From an uncultured Erysipelotrichaceae bacterium (lineage in GTDB: Bacteria > Bacillota_I > Bacilli_A > RF39 > UBA660), in NCBI GenBank assembly GCA_902797105.1, contig CADBRL010000007.1, positions 1-5,671 of the forward strand: a stretch of DNA of 5,671 bases. Direction: 5' to 3'. Below the pieces are notes generated by a model. The model made no database searches. It was not told the origin of the DNA and saw only the letters and a program-made list of their open reading frames with translations. This document shows, one piece after another, positions 1-5,464 of this stretch; position 1 is the first letter of the stretch; every line of letters starts with the position of its first letter. The position numbers were made by a program, and so were the translations under genes.

Positions 1-329
1 CAGAAAATGGTACATCAAAAATAGGATTAATGTATGCAAGTGATTATGGATATGCAGCATCACCGAGTGCATGGACAACTGATCTTTCTGGTTATGATGG
101 CGCAGCCATCAAAAGTGTCAATTGGATGTATATGGGATTAGATGAATGGACAATTGCGCCTAAGTCTTCAAACGGCAACACTGTGTTCACTTTAGGCAAC
201 CGCGGCCGTTTGTACGCGTACAACGCGTACAGTGGGTATGGTGCCCGTCCAGTCTTGTATCTAAAAGCTTCTGTAGCCTATGCTGGAGGATATGGAACTA
301 AAGATTCACCAATAACTTTAGTAGTGTGA
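1..329 (+). CDS. C-terminal fragment of a surface-type protein (DUF6273/C-type-lectin-like end), 5' truncated
   Basis: The open frame enters from the left edge (first whole codon at 3) and stops at TGA 327-329, giving the last 108 residues. The ATG at 30 is internal, because the frame is open upstream and no ribosome binding site precedes it. The visible sequence is aromatic and Gly/Ser/Asn-rich: IGLMYASDYGYA, then NWMYMGLDEWTI, then GARPVLYLKASV, then a GGYGT tail. This resembles the C-terminal domain of secreted proteins common in uncultured gut Bacillota. Their W-T-I, V-F and (G)xRPVLYL positions recall DUF6273 and other C-type-lectin or formylglycine-enzyme-like folds; this is recognised from memory, not searched. 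Codons 171-260 are far more GC-rich and C-ending than the rest of the window (see findings). The N-terminus is missing; related proteins usually carry a signal anchor like the one at 5465. The exact function (binding or adhesion) is unknown. Confidence 0.75.
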   Translation, partial: ENGTSKIGLMYASDYGYAASPSAWTTDLSGYDGAAIKSVNWMYMGLDEWTIAPKSSNGNTVFTLGNRGRLYAYNAYSGYGARPVLYLKASVAYAGGYGTKDSPITLVV

Positions 330-390
330 TAACCTTAGGTTATCGCGGATGGCGGGAGTATCCGCCCCGCGCCGCCGATGCTAAGTTATC
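328..390. repeat. GC-rich nested inverted repeat immediately after the surface-gene stop codon
   Basis: GATAACC (328-334) pairs with GGTTATC (338-344) around a 3-nt loop. Alternatively GATAACCTTAG (328-338) pairs with CTAAGTTATC (381-390) with one bulged C, enclosing a core at 345-377 that is 27/33 G+C. Inside the core, GGCGG (351-355) can pair with CCGCC (362-366), or GCGGAT (345-350) with ATCCGC (360-365). The structure begins inside the TGA stop codon. There is no T-run after it, so it is not a typical intrinsic terminator, although it could stabilise the 3' end of the mRNA or act as a DNA cruciform. Confidence 0.7.
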
Positions 391-607
391 AACATAAATA
401 TAAATGTATAATAGAAAGTCATAATTTTAAGATGTTTATGGCTACATTTTGTTACACTTACATTATCTAATAGTAAAGTAGACTTTACCGAGGACAAAAT
501 ATGTGTTACATGTAGCTATGGGAAAGGTGAAAATCAGCCCGACCATGCATTTTATGTGAGATGTAAGTTAGTGGGTTACTTATGTGTCACTATGGCTAAA
601 AATACAT
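391..607. other. Intergenic stretch with several inverted repeats; possible structured RNA or remnant element
   Basis: No gene with a usable start is seen here. The stretch is rich in pairing. ATGGCTACAT (438-447) pairs with ATGTAGCTAT (510-519), 10 bp with one G-U. Inside it, TTTGT (448-452) can pair with ACAAA (494-498), and GTAAAG (473-478) with CTTTAC (483-488) around a TAGA loop. A second arm is formed by 556-568 and 578-590: 12 of 13 positions pair, two of them as G-U, around a 9-nt loop. A TATAAT at 407-412 could serve as a -10 box, but its -35 match (TTATCA 386-391, 15-nt spacing) is weak. One frame stays open from 415 to a TAA at 628-630 but has no ATG, GTG or TTG in its first 47 codons. 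It could be a small RNA, a degenerate gene end or a mobile-element relic. Confidence 0.4.
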
Positions 608-636
608 TTGACAAACATAAAAAAAAGTAATATAAT
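608..636 (+). promoter_or_regulatory. Perfect-consensus SigA promoter of the pheST leader
   Basis: TTGACA (608-613) and TATAAT (631-636) are separated by exactly 17 nt, matching the vegetative sigma-factor consensus in all 12 positions. Transcription should begin near 643, just ahead of the T-box leader. A maximal promoter suits a gene controlled after initiation by attenuation. Confidence 0.92.
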
Positions 637-642
637 CAAGAA

Positions 643-864
643 GTAATTGATGAAGAAATTATCTAAGTAGTTAATTTAATACTTTCTACAGGAAATTGTA
701 GTTATAAACTGAGAGCTACAAGAAAAAGGTAAATTAATGAATTTCAATAATGGAGTCAAATCGTGAAAGAGCGTTAATCTAATGAGATAGTAGAAATACT
801 ATGAAAAAAGGTGGTACCACGAATAAGCTTCGTCCTTTTAAGAAGCTTGTTCGTGTTTTTATTT
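643..864 (+). promoter_or_regulatory. T-box leader specific for tRNA-Phe, controlling pheST
   Basis: This RNA senses uncharged tRNA. Stem I: ATTAT (658-662) pairs with ATAAT (747-751), and TTAATTTA (671-678) with TAAATTAA (730-737). The two helices frame a specifier loop made of CTAAGTAG (663-670, with the AGTA turn) and TGAATTTCA (738-746). Read in the usual G-A-A-N-codon-A register, the specifier is UUC (743-745), a Phe codon. Stem III is ATAGTA (787-792)/TACTAT (797-802) with a GAAA loop. The T-box core AAGGTGGTACCACG lies at 808-821. The antiterminator forms by AAAAGG (806-811)/CCTTTT (834-839) and ACG (819-821)/CGT (831-833), leaving the 7-nt bulge UGGUACC (812-818) to pair with the tRNA NCCA end. 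The variable bulge base U815 matches discriminator A, as expected for tRNA-Phe. The start of the feature is the inferred transcription start. Confidence 0.95.
818..863 (+). terminator. T-box-controlled intrinsic terminator upstream of pheS
   Basis: CACGAATAAGCTTC (818-831) pairs with GAAGCTTGTTCGTG (842-855): a 14-bp stem with one wobble and a 10-nt loop, followed by TTTTTATTT. It is mutually exclusive with the antiterminator because both use 819-821 and 831. Without bound uncharged tRNA-Phe this hairpin should stop transcription before pheS. Confidence 0.95.
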
Positions 865-884
865 GTATCAAAGAAAGGATTATT

Positions 885-1922
885 ATGAAAGAAAGATTAG
901 AAGAAATTAAAACTAAAGGTTTAGAAAAAATAGAAAATGCTAAAACTTTAGTAGAACTTGAAGAAGTTAAAAAAGATTTAACTGGTAAGAAAAGCAAGCT
1001 AGCCGAAGTATTTAAAAATATGGGTAGCTTAAGTGCTGATGAAAAAAAATCTGTGGGAATGCTTACTACTGAAATTAAAAATGTATTTGCGGAAAAATTA
1101 TCTAGAAAGGAAGAAGAAATTATTTCAAATATGAGTGTTTTGGATAGACCAATTGATATTACTATTCCAGGTGCACCGGTAAAAAGTGGAGCTCTCCATC
1201 CAATTACCCAAATGCGTAATGATTTAAATGAAGCTTTTGCTTCCCTTGGTTTTGAAGTATATACTGAGGATGATATAAGTAGTGAAAAATATGCTTTTGA
1301 TAATTTGAACTTTGCTAAAGATCATCCAGCTCGTCAATCAATGGATACATATTGGATTGAAGGAACTGAGGATAAAGAAGGTGCTGAAAGACTTTGTTTA
1401 AAACCTCATTTAACTGGGGGATCAGTTAGATATCTTTTAAAGCATGGTGCCCCAGCTAGATTTGTTTATCCTGGTAAAGTATTTAGAAATGAAACAACTG
1501 ACGCTAGACATGAAAGAGCATTCTATCAATATGAAGCATTAATTGTAGATAAAGATATTTCATTCTCATCTGGTATGGTTATGATCCAAACAATACTTGA
1601 AAAAGTATTTGGTAAAAAAATAAATACAAGAATGAGAGAAGGTTTCTTTCCATTTACTGAACCTGGTTATGAAATTGATATGGAATGTTTAGTATGTGGT
1701 GGAGTAGGTTGTAAAGTTTGTAACCATAATGGCTGGATTGAAGTTATGCCTGGTGGTGTAATTCATCCAAATGTCCTAAAATCTGCTGGATTAAATCCCG
1801 ATGAATGGACTGGTTTTTACATTAATATTGGTCTAGATAGACTTGTAATGATGCGTTATGGCGTAGATGATGTAAGACTTTTCCATAGTAGTGATTTAAG
1901 ATTTTTAAAAGAATTTAAGTAA
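885..1922 (+). CDS. pheS: Phenylalanyl-tRNA synthetase alpha subunit
   Basis: Catalytic subunit of the cytoplasmic alpha2-beta2 class II synthetase that charges tRNA-Phe with phenylalanine using ATP. The ATG at 885 is chosen because AAAGGA (874-879) sits 5 nt upstream and the product is 345 aa, the usual length. The in-frame ATG at 801 lies inside the T-box and terminator hairpin and would add 28 non-homologous residues. Residues 1-82 form the charged helical N-terminal arm expected to be a coiled coil that contacts tRNA. The catalytic core follows: HLTGG at 175-179, motif 2 FRNE at 200-203, YQYEA at 214-218, the Phe-pocket FPF at 255-257, and motif 3 around GLDRL 316-320. A four-Cys cluster (C268, C271, C276, C279) matches the Cys-rich loop of many Bacillota PheS proteins and may bind zinc. 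HLT replaces the common HTS, and YEA replaces the common LEG. Expression depends on the upstream T-box. Confidence 0.97.
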   Translation: MKERLEEIKTKGLEKIENAKTLVELEEVKKDLTGKKSKLAEVFKNMGSLSADEKKSVGMLTTEIKNVFAEKLSRKEEEIISNMSVLDRPIDITIPGAPVKSGALHPITQMRNDLNEAFASLGFEVYTEDDISSEKYAFDNLNFAKDHPARQSMDTYWIEGTEDKEGAERLCLKPHLTGGSVRYLLKHGAPARFVYPGKVFRNETTDARHERAFYQYEALIVDKDISFSSGMVMIQTILEKVFGKKINTRMREGFFPFTEPGYEIDMECLVCGGVGCKVCNHNGWIEVMPGGVIHPNVLKSAGLNPDEWTGFYINIGLDRLVMMRYGVDDVRLFHSSDLRFLKEFK

Positions 1923-1927
1923 GGAGG
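1921..1927 (+). promoter_or_regulatory. Strong ribosome binding site of pheT overlapping the pheS stop
   Basis: AAGGAGG begins inside the pheS TAA (1920-1922) and lies 6 nt before the pheT ATG (1934). It fixes the pheT start and suggests that ribosomes finishing pheS can reinitiate, giving matched amounts of the two subunits. Confidence 0.9.
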
Positions 1928-1933
1928 ATAAAA

Positions 1934-4357
1934 ATGAGAGTTAGTTTAAATTTAATAAAAAAATATGTTGATTTACCTAAAAATATAACTAATGATAAAA
2001 TTGCTTATGACATGACACTTAGAACTGTTGAAGTTGAAGGAGCTCTAAATGTCGGTGAGAAGTTCCATGATATTATCGTAGGTAAAATTTTAGAAGTAAA
2101 AGCTCACCCAAATGCTGATAAATTACGTGTTTGTATTGTTGATATTGGTGAAGATGCACCTGTTCAAATAGTATGTGGTGGCTCTAACCTATATGCTGGT
2201 GAATATGTAGTTGTTTGTAAGCCTGGTGCAGTAGTAGTTTGGCATGGACAAGGAGAACCAGTAAAAATTGAAAAAACTAAAATGCGTGGTGAAGAGTCAT
2301 TTGGTATGATTTGTGCTGCTGAAGAAGTTTTCTTAAGTGATTTCTTTCCTCAAATGGATGAAGCTGAAATTATTGATTTAAAAGGCATAGATTGTGCACC
2401 TGGTGATAATATCGCTGATGTTCTTGACCTAAATGATACTGTTTTAGAAATAGATAATAAATCTTTGTCAAATAGACCAGATTTATGGGGACATTACGGA
2501 ATAGCTAGAGAACTAAGTACTATTTATAATGTGCCACTTAGAAAAATAGAAAGCTATGATATAGATAAAAATTTACCTAAGTACAATGTTGAAATTGAAG
2601 AAACAAATAAGTGCAGTAGATATGTTGCGGTAGAAATAGATGGAATTGACGAAAGAAAAGCTCCAATTTGGATGCAAGCAGCTCTAGTTAAATGTGGACT
2701 TAGACCAATAAATGCCATCGTTGATATAACAAATTATGTTATGATAGCAACTGGACAACCTCTTCATGCTTTTGATAAAACTCATGTTGATGGTGAAAAA
2801 ATAGTTGTTAGAAATGCTAAGAAAGGTGAAGAATTATTACTTCTTGATAATAACTCTATAAGCTTAACTGAAGATGATTTAGTTATTTGTGATAAGGATG
2901 AACCTTTAGCACTAGCTGGTATTCGTGGTGGTAAAAAAGACTCAATTTTACCTGATACAAAAGGAGTACTTCTTGAAGTAGCATCATTTAGTGCAACAGC
3001 CATTAGAAAAACTGGCAAAAGATTTGCAGAAAAAACAGATGCTTCAATGCGCTTTGAAAAAGGAATTGATACACAAAGAGTGGATGAAGGTTTAAGTTTG
3101 GCTCTTACTTTAATAAAAGAAATATTCCCAGAAAGTAAGATTGTTAAATATAATGATGTATGTCCAAGTGCAACAAAGAAAAATGTTATTGAAGTAAGTA
3201 GAAAATTCTTAAATGAAAGATTAGGTAAAGTAATAAGTGATGATGTAATTAAACAAATACTTACATCTTTAGGTTATGAAGTCACTTTAGATAATGACAT
3301 TTATACATGTGTTGTTCCAACATATAGATCAACTGGTGATGTCACAATCAAAGATGATGTTATGGGGGATATAGCTCGTATTCTATCATTTGACTCATTC
3401 GAAGCTAAACCAATAACAATAACATTAGAACATTCCATTAATCAAAGAAAAGTTTTACTTGAAAAAAGAATTATGGAATATTTAGCATATAGATGTGGTT
3501 TTTATGAAATATTTACATATCCATGGATTGATGAAAAATATATAAAAGCTGCAGGAATAGATACTTCTGATGCCATAAGACTTGCAACACCACCAGCTCC
3601 AGAACTAGCAATACTTCGTAAGTCACTTGTTCCAGGTGCTCTTGAAGCAATTTCTAAAAACTTAAGATATTATGATGAATTTAAAATATTCGAAGTATCT
3701 GAAGTTTATAGAAAAGGCGACTATAGACCATCAAGTAATGATGAAATACTTCCAGTTCAACATAAATCTTTAACTGGTGCTATCGTAGGTAAAGATGCTA
3801 AGAAAATATTCTATGAACTAAAAGGTGTTTTAGAAAATATGGCAAGATACACCCATATGGAAGCTATAACACTTGAAAAGGATGAAAAACCAAACTGGGC
3901 TGATATTAATGCTTACTTAAGTATAAAATTAAATGATGAAGTAATTGGTTATTTTGGACTTTTAAATGTTAAAACCATGAATGAATGTAAAATAAAAAGA
4001 ACAAATGTAGCTATGTTTGAACTTAATCTAGATAGCCTAGTGCCATTTGCATCTCGTGATAATAAGTATGAAAGATTACCTGAACTACCTTTAGTAGAAA
4101 AAGACTTATCTATTATCGTTGATGAAGATGTAAATTGGGAAATCATACATCAAACTATAAAAAATAAAGTAAAAGAAGTAGAATTTGTTGATGTATATCG
4201 TGGTAATCAAATTCCTGAAGGTAAAAAATCAGTTACATTTAAAGTAAGAATGATAAATGAGGGAAGTACCATGACAATGGAAGAAATAAATGAAAAAATG
4301 GCAAGTATCTTAAAATCACTTGAAAAAAGATGCGGTGCTAAACTAAGAGAAGAATAA
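1934..4357 (+). CDS. pheT: Phenylalanyl-tRNA synthetase beta subunit
   Basis: Partner of PheS in the alpha2-beta2 enzyme; it binds tRNA-Phe and, in the family, edits mischarged Tyr-tRNA-Phe. Length is 807 aa, normal for bacterial PheT, starting with the typical MRVSLNLIKKYVDL. Domains in order: an EMAP-type OB-fold tRNA-binding domain at about 42-155 (HPNADKL 58-64, VCGGSN 80-85, MRGEESFGMICAAEE 117-131); the B3/4 editing domain at about 215-395 (RPINAIVDITNYVM 257-270, GQPLHAFD 274-281, RFEKGID 373-379); B5 at about 415-485 (PTYRS 462-466, KDDVMGDIARI 473-483); the catalytic-like B6/B7 core at about 495-700; and the FDX-ACB anticodon-binding domain at about 712-806 (LPELPLVEKDLSIIVD 715-730). 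It is co-transcribed with pheS, 11 bp downstream, so it shares the T-box control. The segment LEIDNKSLSNRPDLWG at 171-186 is slightly longer than the common LELDLTPNRPD form. No frameshift or truncation is seen. Confidence 0.97.
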   Translation: MRVSLNLIKKYVDLPKNITNDKIAYDMTLRTVEVEGALNVGEKFHDIIVGKILEVKAHPNADKLRVCIVDIGEDAPVQIVCGGSNLYAGEYVVVCKPGAVVVWHGQGEPVKIEKTKMRGEESFGMICAAEEVFLSDFFPQMDEAEIIDLKGIDCAPGDNIADVLDLNDTVLEIDNKSLSNRPDLWGHYGIARELSTIYNVPLRKIESYDIDKNLPKYNVEIEETNKCSRYVAVEIDGIDERKAPIWMQAALVKCGLRPINAIVDITNYVMIATGQPLHAFDKTHVDGEKIVVRNAKKGEELLLLDNNSISLTEDDLVICDKDEPLALAGIRGGKKDSILPDTKGVLLEVASFSATAIRKTGKRFAEKTDASMRFEKGIDTQRVDEGLSLALTLIKEIFPESKIVKYNDVCPSATKKNVIEVSRKFLNERLGKVISDDVIKQILTSLGYEVTLDNDIYTCVVPTYRSTGDVTIKDDVMGDIARILSFDSFEAKPITITLEHSINQRKVLLEKRIMEYLAYRCGFYEIFTYPWIDEKYIKAAGIDTSDAIRLATPPAPELAILRKSLVPGALEAISKNLRYYDEFKIFEVSEVYRKGDYRPSSNDEILPVQHKSLTGAIVGKDAKKIFYELKGVLENMARYTHMEAITLEKDEKPNWADINAYLSIKLNDEVIGYFGLLNVKTMNECKIKRTNVAMFELNLDSLVPFASRDNKYERLPELPLVEKDLSIIVDEDVNWEIIHQTIKNKVKEVEFVDVYRGNQIPEGKKSVTFKVRMINEGSTMTMEEINEKMASILKSLEKRCGAKLREE

Positions 4358-4360
4358 ACT

Positions 4361-4387
4361 AAAAAACCACGATTAATCGTGGTTTTT
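4361..4387. terminator. Bidirectional intrinsic terminator between pheT and the minus-strand operon
   Basis: CCACGA (4367-4372), loop TTAA, TCGTGG (4377-4382) form a perfect palindromic hairpin. It is flanked by AAAAAA on the left and TTTTT on the right, so each strand reads a hairpin followed by a T-run. It lies 9 nt after the pheT stop, and its left half contains the last two sense codons and the TAA stop of the convergent gene on the minus strand. It should end both transcripts. Confidence 0.92.
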
Positions 4388-4606
4388 CTTTGCAAATTCT
4401 TTTAAAACATTTAATACTTCATCTTTATTATTAAGTCCAACTAAATATTCACTATTATTAATATTATTTATCTTTCTAATACAAAAGTCTGCAACATCAT
4501 CTTCATTTGTTAATAGTAAATATTTTACATTATTAATAACTAATTCATCAGTAACCATATAATCTTTACCATCATCTAAAGTTATGATATTTACTTCTTC
4601 ATTCAT
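4373..4606 (-). CDS. Small acidic DUF1292-like protein
   Basis: A 77-aa protein without signal peptide or membrane segment. The pattern is an N-terminal ITLDDGKDYMVTDEL, then VKYLLLTNEDD, an acidic middle, and a C-terminal helix with DEVLNVLKEFAKK. This strongly recalls the DUF1292/UPF0473 (YrzB) family, whose members are short cytoplasmic proteins of unknown biochemical role; the assignment is from remembered pattern, not a search. The start is well defined. On the minus strand GGAGG (plus-strand 4613-4617) lies 6 nt before ATG, within the 3' end of the upstream gene, and the ATG overlaps the upstream TGA as ATGA (4603-4606), so translation is probably coupled. In other Bacillota the family usually sits next to yrrK/yrrL-type genes; here it instead follows an unknown membrane protein. 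The gene ends inside the shared terminator palindrome. Confidence 0.75.
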   Translation of the reverse strand: MNEEVNIITLDDGKDYMVTDELVINNVKYLLLTNEDDVADFCIRKINNINNSEYLVGLNNKDEVLNVLKEFAKKNHD

Positions 4607-5337
4607 CTTGAACCTCCGTTTAATTCTCCGAGTAAGTTACTTATTTCTTCTTCATTTATCTCTTCTTTAGCATATGCTCTGATTACTTTTTCCATTATTT
4701 TACTATAATCTTCTAAAGTAACACCTTTACTGTCTAAATATTCACTAAATGAACTATGTAAACAACTCTTTATTTCATCTTCATTATAATTTTCTGGAGC
4801 TTCACTTATTAATTTACTCATTTTCTTAAATATTCCATCCATAAATTCTTCTTTTTGATATTCATTTAAATGAGTATAGCAACCATATATTCTTGTATCA
4901 ATATCATATTCTTTATTTTCATTTAAAATATCTTTAGCTATATTTTCTGTATCATAATCCCAATATGGTTTTTCTTCATTTTGATTATACCCATAGTATT
5001 CTGTGTTACTAGTTACCGATGTCCCAATATCACCTTTAACATCTAAAGTACCCTTATAAATGTCAGTTTGAGTTTTAAATTCATGAGCTCCGATAGTAAG
5101 TCCTGCTCCAAGAGCAATAAAGATAATAGCTTTTTTAGCTAAATCACTAGTACCTCTAGGTTTTTGTCTAGATTTTTTTGTATTCTTAACTGGTCTACAT
5201 TTAGTACTTTTATCAATTACTTTATTAACTCTATTATTTTCATTAGGAATAACTTTTGTATCAGTTCTTTTTTTAATAGTACCATCACTATTAAACATAC
5301 TATCTATAGTATAATCAATATTGTTAATATCTTCCAT
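4603..5337 (-). CDS. Single-pass membrane protein of unknown function
   Basis: A 244-aa protein I do not recognise. Residues 1-66 are hydrophilic and become strongly basic towards the membrane (KNTKKSRQKPRG around 51-62). One hydrophobic segment spans about 69-85 (KAIIFIALGAGLTIGA). The remaining 155 or so residues are acidic and probably helical, with two Cys (in YGCYTH and KSCLHS) and a charged C-terminal helix. By the positive-inside rule the N-terminal 66 residues should be cytoplasmic and the C-terminal part extracytoplasmic. The start is supported by AGAAGG (plus-strand 5345-5350), 7 nt upstream, and by a promoter at 5361-5389. It is the first gene of a two-gene operon and overlaps the DUF1292-like gene by 4 bp. 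Codon use is as AT-rich as pheT, with no sign of recent transfer. It could be a lineage-specific envelope or anti-sigma-like protein; the sequence gives no direct support for a specific role. Confidence 0.8.
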   Translation of the reverse strand: MEDINNIDYTIDSMFNSDGTIKKRTDTKVIPNENNRVNKVIDKSTKCRPVKNTKKSRQKPRGTSDLAKKAIIFIALGAGLTIGAHEFKTQTDIYKGTLDVKGDIGTSVTSNTEYYGYNQNEEKPYWDYDTENIAKDILNENKEYDIDTRIYGCYTHLNEYQKEEFMDGIFKKMSKLISEAPENYNEDEIKSCLHSSFSEYLDSKGVTLEDYSKIMEKVIRAYAKEEINEEEISNLLGELNGGSR

Positions 5338-5360
5338 ATTTATACCTTCTCTCTATATTA

Positions 5361-5389
5361 ATTTTACATTAAAAATATATTTTTGGCAA
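5361..5389 (-). promoter_or_regulatory. Promoter of the minus-strand membrane protein/DUF1292-like operon
   Basis: Read on the minus strand, TTGCCA (plus-strand 5384-5389) and TAAAAT (5361-5366) are 17 nt apart. The predicted start near 5354 leaves a short leader that consists almost entirely of the ribosome binding site AGAGAGAAGG before the ATG at 5337. Confidence 0.65.
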
Positions 5390-5406
5390 TAACTTTTAAA
5401 AAACAA

Positions 5407-5435
5407 TTGAATAAAGCGTTAAATTATTATATAAT
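5407..5435 (+). promoter_or_regulatory. Promoter of the rightmost surface-protein gene
   Basis: TTGAAT (5407-5412) and TATAAT (5430-5435) are separated by 17 nt, placing the transcription start near 5442. It lies back to back with the minus-strand promoter, 17 nt between the two -35 boxes, so the two units could influence each other. Confidence 0.75.
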
Positions 5436-5448
5436 TAATTTATGGTAG

Positions 5449-5454
5449 AAGGAG
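5449..5454 (+). promoter_or_regulatory. Ribosome binding site of the rightmost surface-protein gene
   Basis: AAGGAG lies 10 nt before the ATG at 5465. An out-of-frame ATG at 5442 is close to the predicted transcription start and opens only 16 codons, so 5465 is the real start. Confidence 0.8.
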
Positions 5455-5464
5455 AGTATTTCAT

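Noticed and set aside
328..390. Intrinsic terminator of the surface gene
   Set aside because: The stem is strong, but it is not followed by a T-run; the next bases are AACATAAATA. It is kept as an inverted repeat of unknown role.
515..598. FMN- or cobalamin-riboswitch-like core (GGGAAAGGTGAAAATC followed by CCCGACC)
   Set aside because: The motif resembles both families locally, but the remaining conserved segments of neither can be placed and no riboflavin or cobalamin gene follows. The promoter and T-box of pheST lie between it and the next gene.
801..884. Longer pheS start at the ATG at 801
   Set aside because: It would translate the T-box core and terminator hairpin into 28 residues absent from the family. 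There is no ribosome binding site before it, while 885 has AAAGGA at good spacing and gives the standard length.
779..997. Minus-strand open frame of 72 codons
   Set aside because: It lies across the T-box terminator and the start of pheS on the opposite strand, with no ribosome binding site. It is a by-product of the AT-rich pheS sequence.
2782..3018. Minus-strand open frames inside pheT (also 3949-4146 and 4207-4395)
   Set aside because: They are antisense to conserved PheT domains, lack ribosome binding sites and have Ser/Leu-rich compositions typical of antisense shadows.
5164..5361. Plus-strand 65-codon open frame
   Set aside because: It is antisense to the N-terminus of the membrane protein, Ile/Phe/Ser-rich, and without a promoter or ribosome binding site.
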